A stretch of 5,304 nucleotides of DNA from Clostridiaceae bacterium (GTDB lineage: Bacteria > Bacillota > Clostridia > Oscillospirales > Acutalibacteraceae). The translations under genes and the position numbers were made by a program. The DNA is taken from NCBI GenBank assembly GCA_016281115.1, contig JAEEHZ010000155.1:1-5304 (forward strand), written 5' to 3'. Below are positions 1 through 5,304 of this stretch, piece after piece (the first letter of the stretch is position 1; every line of letters starts with the position of its first letter). Under the pieces are notes generated by a model, which did no database searches, was not told the origin of the DNA, and saw only the letters and a list, made by a program, of their open reading frames with translations.

Positions 1-657
1 TCATCAATTCTCGAGTTCGGCTTCAACGACCCTATAGCCATAGACGAGAACAACGTTGTTATAGAAGGCAACGGGCGACTAATGGCCATAAAGGACTTAG
101 GATTCAAAGAGGTTGACTGTATCAGGATAGAAGGCTTGACAGAAGATCAGAAACGTGCATACATTCTCGTTCATAACCAGCTTACAATGAATACCGGATT
201 CGATATAGAAATCCTGAACAAAGAGCTGGAAAGAATCAAGGGAATTGATATGACGCAGTTCGATTTTGAACTCAACATAGACTTCGACAACGATATTGAT
301 ACCGGAGACGGTAACAAGTATACGCAAAAAGTCGATGTCCCTCAGTACGAACCAACCGGAGAATGCCCAGATATTTACGAGCTGTGCGACAGCGGCAAGG
401 CTGACAGCTTCCTTGAAGAAATCAGAGAAGCAAATGTCACGGACGATGAAAAAGACTTCCTGATAAAAGCAACGAGAAGGCTTTACGAATTTAACTACAA
501 GAAAATCGCCGAATATTACGCACAGGCTTCGCCAGAAATGCAAGAGCTTATGGAACATCTGGCACTCGTTATAATCGACTTTGACAACGCTATAGCTTAC
601 GGTTACGCACAGCTTTCGGCAGCCCTTGAAGAAATGAGGGTTGAAGATGAAGAATAA
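1..657 (+). CDS. ParB/Srx-fold phage protein with an extra C-terminal helical domain (5' end missing)
   Basis: The reading frame is open from the first base, so the true start lies upstream; 218 residues are visible and probably about 30 are missing. Visible residues 1-45 match the end of a ParB N-terminal (ParBc/Srx-fold) domain: an 'EFGF..PI.ID' strand, then 'VVIEGNGRLMAIKDLGF', then 'LTEDQKRAYILVHNQL'. The usual nucleotide-box sequence in phage homologues is GHGR; here it reads GNGR (residues 23-26). A very acidic linker (about 88-103) leads to a second domain (about 106-205) rich in aromatic residues, with 'FNYKKIAEYYAQAS' and 'ALVIIDFDNAIAYGY'. I recall similar tails in other phage ParB-like proteins but cannot name the family. 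No methylase motif follows, unlike the common ParB-methylase fusions. Such proteins are often encoded beside phage DNA-modification genes, so a role in DNA binding or guiding modification is plausible but inferred. Its last 11 bases overlap the next gene, which indicates translational coupling. The ATG at 82 is internal to the ParB domain and is not the start. Confidence 0.85.
   Translation, partial: SSILEFGFNDPIAIDENNVVIEGNGRLMAIKDLGFKEVDCIRIEGLTEDQKRAYILVHNQLTMNTGFDIEILNKELERIKGIDMTQFDFELNIDFDNDIDTGDGNKYTQKVDVPQYEPTGECPDIYELCDSGKADSFLEEIREANVTDDEKDFLIKATRRLYEFNYKKIAEYYAQASPEMQELMEHLALVIIDFDNAIAYGYAQLSAALEEMRVEDEE
635..640 (+). promoter_or_regulatory. Ribosome binding site that decides the start of the first glycosyltransferase
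   Basis: TGAGGG ends 6 bases before ATG 647. The in-frame TTG at 641 directly abuts this site and would have no spacer, so ATG 647 is the better start. Confidence 0.7.
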
Positions 658-1489
658 TTATGCCGTATTCATCATCAGCCACAAAAGACCTGAAGTCGAA
701 ACGTTAAAAGCCCTTCAAAAATCAGGCTATAACGGGGAATATTTTATCGTAATAGACGATGCCGACCCAACAATCGAGGAATATAAAAGCAGATATGGTG
801 AACACCTTCTTATATTCAACAAAGAGGAAATATGGAAGGAAACTGACACAATAGATAACGCAAAAATACTCACTTCCGCAACCTATGCACGAAATTATTG
901 TATCAAAGTGGCAAGAAATAAAGGGTACGACTTTTTTGTTAATCTTGATGATGATATTAACCGCTTCGCTTTCCGCTACATTGAAGGAGATAAGCTTGCT
1001 ATAGCAAGCATAAAGAATATTGACAAAGTATTTGAAAAGTATATCAAGTATATGGAATCCGCAAATCTAACTTGCACCGCCTTCATTTTAGCTGGCAGGC
1101 TGATTGGTGGAATGAAAAATCCACTGGTAAAAAACTGTTTTTATTCCAGACCCACAAACTGCCTAATAATGAAATCATCTACACAGCAATTCAAAAGCAC
1201 TGTATGCGAAGATGTTATATACGCAGTTGACAACAATAAAAAAGGCTTTCTAACTTATGGTTTAATGCCAATAGTTATATATGCCGGAAAACCCTGCACA
1301 GGCAATTCTGGTGGTGGTATGGCTGAGTATTATTCAACACAAGAAGAATATTTGCAATATTTTCATATCAAGGTTGCTGAACCGACTGCTGTTACGTTGA
1401 AGATGTGTTCAAACGGCAAAGTTCAAGTTATATTTAACGAAAATCGTTTCCTTCCTAAAATACTGAATGAGGAAGTGAAAAAGAAATGA
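647..1489 (+). CDS. TAGT-type DNA glycosyltransferase, diverged copy (first of tandem pair)
   Basis: Predicted sugar transferase acting on modified bases in phage DNA. The protein is 280 residues from ATG 647. The N-terminal half is a GT-A-like nucleotide-sugar domain: 'YAVFIISHKRPEV' (5-17), 'YFIVIDDADPTIEEY' (32-46), 'TDTID' (66-70), 'YARN' (80-83) and the metal/sugar-nucleotide motif LDDD (100-103) followed by 'FAFRY'. A second acidic pair, CED, lies at 187-190, where glycosyltransferases often carry the catalytic base. These motifs align one for one with the next gene, so the two are paralogues. The C-terminal third has drifted: the neighbour's 'TQQSKGG', 'GTYVKSF' and 'RIHH' are here 'TGNSGGG', 'EEYLQYF' and 'QVIF'. 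The family assignment is from recognition of the TAGT signature (Iyer, Aravind and colleagues); acceptor base and sugar cannot be read from sequence. By hand count the gene is about 36% G+C, the lowest I counted here. It overlaps the upstream gene by 11 bases and shares ATGA with the downstream one. There is no signal peptide or membrane segment, so it is cytoplasmic. Confidence 0.75.
   Translation: MKNNYAVFIISHKRPEVETLKALQKSGYNGEYFIVIDDADPTIEEYKSRYGEHLLIFNKEEIWKETDTIDNAKILTSATYARNYCIKVARNKGYDFFVNLDDDINRFAFRYIEGDKLAIASIKNIDKVFEKYIKYMESANLTCTAFILAGRLIGGMKNPLVKNCFYSRPTNCLIMKSSTQQFKSTVCEDVIYAVDNNKKGFLTYGLMPIVIYAGKPCTGNSGGGMAEYYSTQEEYLQYFHIKVAEPTAVTLKMCSNGKVQVIFNENRFLPKILNEEVKKK
994..1009 (+). 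repeat. Perfect 16-bp palindrome inside the first glycosyltransferase gene
   Basis: GCTTGCTATAGCAAGC equals its own reverse complement. Two further flanking pairs (992/1011 and 991/1012) match across one A/A mismatch, giving 22 bases with a single mismatched pair. It falls in codons for 'KLAIAS', a stretch not conserved in the sister protein. Its function, if any, is unknown; chance is possible. Confidence 0.9.
1469..1474 (+). promoter_or_regulatory. Ribosome binding site of the second glycosyltransferase
   Basis: GAGGAA lies 11 bases before ATG 1486, inside the end of the preceding gene. The start also overlaps the preceding stop as ATGA, so re-initiation by terminating ribosomes is likely. 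Confidence 0.6.
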
Positions 1490-2331
1490 AAAATTTCGCT
1501 GTATTCATTCTAAGCCACGGCAGAGCTGACAACCTTAAAACACTCGGCACATTAAGACGTCAAGGCTATACCGGAAAGATATACGTTATTCTGGATAATG
1601 AGGACGATCAAATCGACGAATACAAGAAAATTGAAGATATAGAAGTTATCGTATTTGATAAGCTTCAGGAAATGGAAAGAACAGATACGATTGACAACTT
1701 CCACAAGCACAAAGCAGTCGTATACGCTCGAAATAAGTGTCACGATATTGCAAAGGATTTAGGGCTTGAATATTTCTTAGAACTCGACGACGATTATTCC
1801 AGCTTTATGTTCCGATACGAAAAAGACGATACGTTATCATCAGTACAGTGCAAAAACTTAGACAAAGTATTTGACGCAATGCTCAAATTCTTAGATCAAA
1901 CAGGGGCATATTCGGTTGCATTTGCACAGGGCGGTGACTTCATCGGTGGTGCTTCAAGTCAGTTTTGGCAGAAAAAAATTCATCGTAAAGTTATGAACTC
2001 ATTCTTTTGCCGAACTGATAAGCCATTCAAATTTTTAGGCAGTATAAATGAGGACGTAAACGCATACGTCACATTAGGACAGAAGGGAAAACTGTTCTTT
2101 ACGATCTCTGAATGTATGTTGGTCCAGACAGCTACGCAGCAAAGCAAGGGCGGACTGACCGATATATATTTAGACCTTGGAACATACGTCAAGAGCTTTT
2201 ACTCTGTAATATGCTCGCCTTCCTGCGTTAAAGTCCATTCAATGGGCGTAAATTATATGCGAATACATCACAAAGTTGAAGCAGATAAATGTTATCCGAA
2301 GATTATCAACGAAAAATACAAGAAGAAATGA
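1486..2331 (+). CDS. TAGT-type DNA glycosyltransferase, canonical copy (second of tandem pair)
   Basis: A 281-residue protein with the full set of features I associate with the TET/JBP-associated glycosyltransferase family. In order: 'FAVFILSHGRADN' (4-16), 'YVILDNEDDQIDEY' (33-46), 'TDTIDN' (66-71), 'VVYARNKC' (78-85), LDDD (100-103) with 'FMFRY' after it, 'GGDFIGG' (149-155), NED (188-190), 'TQQSKGGLTDIY' (217-228), 'GTYVKSFYS' (232-240), 'PS' (245-246), 'RIHH' (259-262) and 'PKIINEKYKK' at the C-terminus. The DDD would bind a metal and nucleotide sugar and the ED is a candidate catalytic pair; both are inferred from glycosyltransferase precedent. Family members are predicted or shown to glycosylate 5-hydroxymethyl-type pyrimidines in phage DNA. 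Start ATG 1486 overlaps the upstream stop (ATGA). The stop at 2329-2331 shares its last base with the ribosome binding site of the small terminase gene, tying modification to packaging in one message. Acceptor base and sugar donor are unknown. Confidence 0.83.
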   Translation: MKNFAVFILSHGRADNLKTLGTLRRQGYTGKIYVILDNEDDQIDEYKKIEDIEVIVFDKLQEMERTDTIDNFHKHKAVVYARNKCHDIAKDLGLEYFLELDDDYSSFMFRYEKDDTLSSVQCKNLDKVFDAMLKFLDQTGAYSVAFAQGGDFIGGASSQFWQKKIHRKVMNSFFCRTDKPFKFLGSINEDVNAYVTLGQKGKLFFTISECMLVQTATQQSKGGLTDIYLDLGTYVKSFYSVICSPSCVKVHSMGVNYMRIHHKVEADKCYPKIINEKYKKK

Positions 2332-2337
2332 AGGTGA
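2331..2337 (+). promoter_or_regulatory. Ribosome binding site of the small terminase gene
   Basis: AAGGTGA, 4 bases before ATG 2342, supports starting the gene there rather than at the in-frame ATG 2276, which lies inside the preceding gene and has no such site. Confidence 0.75.
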
Positions 2338-2341
2338 GAAA

Positions 2342-2707
2342 ATGGCTGAAAAAATGAACCTTAATCAGCAGGCAGAAGAAATCCTGCGTATTGCTGAGGA
2401 ATCAGGCGTACAGGGTAATTTCTTTTTCGTTACAACCTTCAAGCGATACCAAGTCCAGATCAAAATATTGAACGACCTTGAAATCGCCCTGAAGGAGAAC
2501 GGAACACTTGTCACAAAGGAATATGTCAAAGGCAGGAAAAACCTGTACGACAACCCAGCTATAAACGCATATAACCGCACAACAGATTCTGCGAACAAGA
2601 CCGTCGCAACCCTTATGAAGATTATCAGAGGATTCGTCGAAGATTCAGACAACGAATCTGAAGACCCGTTGCTGAAGATACTCAACGGCGGTGAGGTAAG
2701 TGAATAA
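2342..2707 (+). CDS. terS: Phage terminase small subunit, P27 family
   Basis: A 121-residue protein that would recognise the phage genome packaging site and deliver it to the large terminase. It shows the pattern of the P27-like small terminase family (Terminase_4): a helical N-terminus ('AEEILRIAEESG', 11-22), a helix containing 'FKRYQVQIKILNDLEIAL' (33-50), then the signature 'GTLVTKEYVKGRKNLYDNPAI' region (54-74) with the conserved Asn-Pro, and a final helix 'NKTVATLMKIIRGF' (85-98). The tail (100-109) is strongly acidic, as is common in this family. Length is normal. The best start is ATG 2342 behind AAGGTGA; an upstream in-frame ATG at 2276 would add 22 residues encoded inside the glycosyltransferase gene and looks wrong. 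The gene ends 8 bases inside the large terminase gene, so the two subunits are probably translated in a coupled way. Confidence 0.9.
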   Translation: MAEKMNLNQQAEEILRIAEESGVQGNFFFVTTFKRYQVQIKILNDLEIALKENGTLVTKEYVKGRKNLYDNPAINAYNRTTDSANKTVATLMKIIRGFVEDSDNESEDPLLKILNGGEVSE

Positions 2708-4376
2708 GGCTTACGAATACTGCAAAAAGAACATCAGGAAAAAAACCACTCCGAAATATGTCAAGCTACAAATGAAAGAGTGGTTAAAAATAGCAGAAGG
2801 AAAGCACAAAAAATATATCGTCTCAGAATCAAAGGTGAAGCAGGTCGAGAACATCTTGAAACTGCTCAATATGCCGAAGGGATTGAAAGCCGGTGAAAGC
2901 CTGTACAACTGTTCAACAGGTTATCAATGGTTTATATATATAGCAGTCTTTTGTACTGTCTACAGAGACGATACAAAGCGCAGGAAATACGAAACCTGCC
3001 TACTGGAAATCTGCCGTAAAAACTTCAAAACATATACAGTCGGTACGATCTTCATTATCGCATTTCTGACTGAGCCGCAGTTCTCAAAATTTTACTCCGT
3101 TGCTCCTGACGGCTCGCTGTCAAAGGAAATACAGGAAGCAATATCGGAAACGCTCAGATCATCACCGGCGATATATGAATACAAGAATACGAAGCGATTC
3201 AAGATTCTTCGTGATTATATATCATTCAAGCCACTATTATCGAAGTTCATTCCTTTGAGCTATTCTACATCGAGAATGGATTCTCGTATGCCTAACGTCT
3301 TTTGTGCAGACGAGGTCGGAGCTTTGCCGATAAACTATCCTGTTGAAGCAATGCGTTCCGGTCAGATCAATATGAAGAACCGTCTCGGATTCATAATCAG
3401 CACAAAATATCCGACGATTGATAATCCTTTCGAGGACTATGTTTCGTACTCTAAGAAGGTACTTGACAAAATCGAGAAGGACGAAACCGTATTCAGCTTA
3501 CTATACGAACCAGATAACACCAAAGACTGGATATCGGACGACCTTATACTCAAACAGGCAAACCCAGCCGCACTTGAAATCCCTGAGATATGGGAAGAAC
3601 TCAAAAAGAAGCGAGCTTACGCAATAGCAGTTGAAAAAGCTCGTGAGAACTTCGTAACAAAGCATTGCAATATTATCTATACCGGTATCGGTACAGAGAC
3701 GTATATCGACGTTGCAGCAGTCCAGAAGTGCCGTACAAGTCATATCGACTGGAAGGATAGAACCGTTTACGTCGGCTTTGACTTATCAGAAACGAACGAT
3801 AATACTTCAGTCGCTATGGTTACAGCAGACGAAAACAATAATATCATAGCAGATGTGTTCGCCTTCATTCCAGAAGGCAGAATCGACGAAAAGACGATCT
3901 CAGAAAAGCTGGACTATCGCAATATGATAGAAAATACAAGTAAATGTATGGCTTGCGGCGATAAAGTAATCGACTATACCTTCGTAGAATCGTTTATTTT
4001 ATCGTTAGAGGAACGTTACGGTGTCAAGGTACAAGCTATAGGCTTCGACCGTTGGAACGCTCTCAGCACGGCGCAGAAGCTTGAAAAAGAAGGTCACAAC
4101 TTAGTTGAGATTCGTCAACATTCAAGCACCCTGCACCCACCGACAAAACTTCTGAAAGAAAAGATATTGAGTGGAGAGTTTCAGTACGAGAAAAACCCTT
4201 TACTCGAGATCAACTTCCAGAACGCACGCTGCACCTACGACACGAACAGAAACCTATATGTTACGAAAAAGAAATCCAACGGCAAAGTCGATATGGTCGT
4301 ATCACTCATAAACGCTGTATATCTCTTACAGCAGGACGTTATGTTTGGAAGCGACTTCACGATACAAGTTTTATAA
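2700..4376 (+). CDS. terL: Phage terminase large subunit (ATPase and nuclease), Terminase_1/YmfN-like
   Basis: Complete 558-residue DNA-packaging motor and headful or site-specific nuclease; it docks on the portal. N-terminal ATPase domain: adenine-contact region 'STGYQWFIYIAVF' (72-84), a Walker A-like 'RKNFKTYT' (106-113), 'FYSVAPDGSLS' (131-141), Walker B 'VFCADE' (200-205) and a coupling-type motif 'ISTKYPTIDNPF' (233-244). C-terminal RNase H-like nuclease domain: first Asp in 'YVGFDLSETNDNTS' (D361), second in 'AIGFDRWNA' (D450), third in 'NGKVDMVVSLINAVYLL' (D531). All three metal-binding acids are present, so the enzyme looks intact. The P-loop has Phe where the usual 'RKNGKT' has Gly; I recall this variant in related Firmicute phage terminases, so it is probably a lineage trait. 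The start is GTG 2700, overlapping the small subunit gene by 8 bases, with GTGAGG (2691-2696) only 3 bases upstream, which implies coupling. The stop is 13 bases before the portal start. Confidence 0.95.
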   Translation: MNKAYEYCKKNIRKKTTPKYVKLQMKEWLKIAEGKHKKYIVSESKVKQVENILKLLNMPKGLKAGESLYNCSTGYQWFIYIAVFCTVYRDDTKRRKYETCLLEICRKNFKTYTVGTIFIIAFLTEPQFSKFYSVAPDGSLSKEIQEAISETLRSSPAIYEYKNTKRFKILRDYISFKPLLSKFIPLSYSTSRMDSRMPNVFCADEVGALPINYPVEAMRSGQINMKNRLGFIISTKYPTIDNPFEDYVSYSKKVLDKIEKDETVFSLLYEPDNTKDWISDDLILKQANPAALEIPEIWEELKKKRAYAIAVEKARENFVTKHCNIIYTGIGTETYIDVAAVQKCRTSHIDWKDRTVYVGFDLSETNDNTSVAMVTADENNNIIADVFAFIPEGRIDEKTISEKLDYRNMIENTSKCMACGDKVIDYTFVESFILSLEERYGVKVQAIGFDRWNALSTAQKLEKEGHNLVEIRQHSSTLHPPTKLLKEKILSGEFQYEKNPLLEINFQNARCTYDTNRNLYVTKKKSNGKVDMVVSLINAVYLLQQDVMFGSDFTIQVL

Positions 4377-4385
4377 AGGGAGTGA
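4376..4385 (+). promoter_or_regulatory. Ribosome binding site that fixes the TTG start of the portal gene
   Basis: AAGGGAGTGA differs from the ideal AAGGAGGTGA at one position and ends 4 bases before TTG 4390. No ATG or GTG occurs at a usable distance. The next in-frame ATG (4498) would delete the typical portal N-terminus. Confidence 0.8.
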
Positions 4386-4389
4386 TATT

Positions 4390-5304
4390 TTGGGACTTTT
4401 CAAACGAAGTAAAAAAAGAGATACCGAAAACATCGGTCCTAACGATCTGCTTCTCAAAGCCCTGATAAATAACGAGACTATCACACGAGAAAAAGCTATG
4501 ACAGTTCCGGCAGTAAGCGGAGCAGTTGACTTTATTTCTGGTTCGATAGCGTGTATGCCTGTAAGGCTATTCAAGTATGAGGACGGCGAAGTCGTCGAGC
4601 AGAAGGGTGACAGGCGGTGCAAGCTCCTTAATACCGATACCGGAGATACTCTTGACGGCTTCCAGATGAAAAAAGCCATAGTCGAGGACTATCTTATGGG
4701 AAAAGGCGGCTACGCTTACATACAGCGCAGCGGAAACGACTGTACAGGTATTTTCTACGTACAGGATATATACGTTGTTATTATGAAAATGTATTATCCA
4801 ATATTCAAGCAGTTTTGGATTGACGTAGAGGGCGCAAGATACGAGCCGTATGAGTTCTTGAAGATTCTCAGGAACACAAAGGACGGAGCGTCCGGCGTAG
4901 GTATTACCGTAGAAGTCTCCAAAGCACTTGAAACGGCATACCAGACGTTGCTGTATCAGCTCGGACTGGTTAAAAAGGGCGGCAATAAAAGAGGATTTTT
5001 GAAGTCGCAAAGGAAGCTCGGACAGGACGAAATTGACACGTTAAAAAGGGCTTGGGCTAATCTATACAGCAACAACGAAGAAGCCGTTGTGGTGCTGAAT
5101 AATGGCCTTGAATTTCAAGAAGCAAGCAATACCAGCGTCGAAATGCAGCTAAATGAGAGCAAAAAAGCCTTTTTGGACGAAATAAACGCTATTTTCCACA
5201 TCTATCCGGACGACTTTGAAAGAACCTTCAAAGAAGCAATTTACCCGATTGTAAAGGCGTTTGAGACGGCTTTGAACCGAGATTTGCTGCTTGAAAAGGA
5301 AAAA
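4390..5304 (+). CDS. Phage portal protein, HK97 family (3' end missing)
   Basis: The portal forms the dodecameric ring at one capsid vertex through which DNA is pumped by the terminase encoded just upstream. 305 residues are visible and the frame is open to the last base; I expect roughly 100 more. The start is TTG 4390, chosen for the strong ribosome binding site and the typical opening 'MGLFKRSKKR'. Family features in order: 'AMTVPAVSGAVDFISGSIACMP' region (36-57), 'KKAIVEDYLMGKGGYAYIQR' (94-113), 'IFYVQDIYVVI' (121-131), 'YEPYEFLKILRNTKDG' (151-166) followed by 'SGVG' (168-171), the stem helix 'VSKALETAYQTLLYQLGLVKKG' region (176-197), 'LNNGLEFQEASNTSVEMQL' (236-254), 'INAIFHIYPDDF' (265-276) and 'IYPIVKAFETALNRDLL' (284-300). 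The last stretch is the long C-terminal helix seen in Firmicute portals of this type. The first 360 bases are about 46% G+C by hand count, clearly higher than the glycosyltransferase genes. No defect is visible. Confidence 0.92.
   Translation, partial: MGLFKRSKKRDTENIGPNDLLLKALINNETITREKAMTVPAVSGAVDFISGSIACMPVRLFKYEDGEVVEQKGDRRCKLLNTDTGDTLDGFQMKKAIVEDYLMGKGGYAYIQRSGNDCTGIFYVQDIYVVIMKMYYPIFKQFWIDVEGARYEPYEFLKILRNTKDGASGVGITVEVSKALETAYQTLLYQLGLVKKGGNKRGFLKSQRKLGQDEIDTLKRAWANLYSNNEEAVVVLNNGLEFQEASNTSVEMQLNESKKAFLDEINAIFHIYPDDFERTFKEAIYPIVKAFETALNRDLLLEKEK

Noticed and set aside
97..558. Long open frame on the minus strand (about 150 codons) opposite the ParB-like gene
   Set aside because: It lies wholly within a well-supported + strand gene, gives a composition-biased protein with no recognisable motif, and I noted no supporting start-site context.
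641..646. TTG start for the first glycosyltransferase
   Set aside because: It touches the ribosome binding site with no spacer; ATG 647, two codons later, has a 6-base spacer and matches the N-terminus of the paralogue.
2053..2070. Hairpin GACGTA-AACGCA-TACGTC in the second glycosyltransferase gene
   Set aside because: A 6-bp stem is expected by chance in this length of sequence, and it sits in conserved NED-region codons.
2276..2341. N-terminal extension of the small terminase from an upstream ATG
   Set aside because: The extra 22 residues overlap the glycosyltransferase gene, are basic and unlike the family, and a good ribosome binding site precedes ATG 2342 instead.
2631..2659. Inverted repeats GATTCGT/ACGAATC and AGATTC/GAATCT near the end of the small terminase gene, considered as a packaging site or terminator
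   Set aside because: Stems are only 6-7 bp, no T-run follows, and the bases encode the acidic tail with repeated Asp/Glu/Ser codons. A packaging site here is possible but unsupported.
3679..3688. 10-bp palindrome ATACCGGTAT in the large terminase gene
   Set aside because: Too short to be notable in 5 kb; no second copy was noticed.
4423..4437. ACCGA/TCGGT hairpin just inside the portal gene, considered as a terminator or translational regulator
   Set aside because: A 5-bp stem with no U-tract inside a continuous operon; likely chance.
4567..5010. Long open frame on the minus strand opposite the portal gene
   Set aside because: It is antisense to a clear HK97-type portal and has no recognisable domain; it is explained by codon bias of the portal gene.

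Overview
The window is a piece of a tailed double-stranded DNA phage or prophage genome, most likely from a Clostridia-type Firmicute host. The evidence is the gene order (small terminase, large terminase, HK97-type portal), strong Shine-Dalgarno sites close to AAGGAGGTGA, use of GTG and TTG starts, frequent AGA/AGG and ATA codons, and moderate G+C (about 36-46% in the stretches I hand-counted). I cannot name a genus from this sequence.

All genes are on the + strand and packed like one transcription unit. Adjacent genes overlap by a few bases or are separated by 10-13 bases. There is no gene-free stretch, and I see no terminator or promoter, so transcription must start upstream of the window and run beyond it.

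Left half (1-2331), a probable DNA-modification module: (i) the 3' part of a ParB/Srx-fold protein with an extra C-terminal helical domain; (ii) and (iii) two tandem, diverged copies of a glycosyltransferase that I recognise as the TET/JBP-associated glycosyltransferase (TAGT) type, each with a Leu-Asp-Asp-Asp metal/sugar-nucleotide motif at the same residue position. Known members of that family are predicted or shown to add sugars to oxidised or hydroxymethylated bases in phage DNA. This half therefore suggests a phage that glycosylates its own DNA. The enzyme that would prepare the base (TET/JBP dioxygenase, cytosine methylase, hydroxymethylase or similar) is not in the window.

Right half (2342-5304), the packaging module: P27-type small terminase, a complete 558-residue large terminase with an ATPase and an RNase H-like nuclease domain, and the first 305 residues of an HK97-type portal that runs off the right edge. 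The modification genes sit directly against the packaging genes, which would allow DNA to be modified in the same late phase in which it is packaged.

The most interesting material is the ParB-TAGT-TAGT cassette. The first glycosyltransferase copy has lost C-terminal signature residues that the second keeps, which suggests two different jobs, for example two sequential sugar additions or two acceptors. That is inference, not something the sequence proves.
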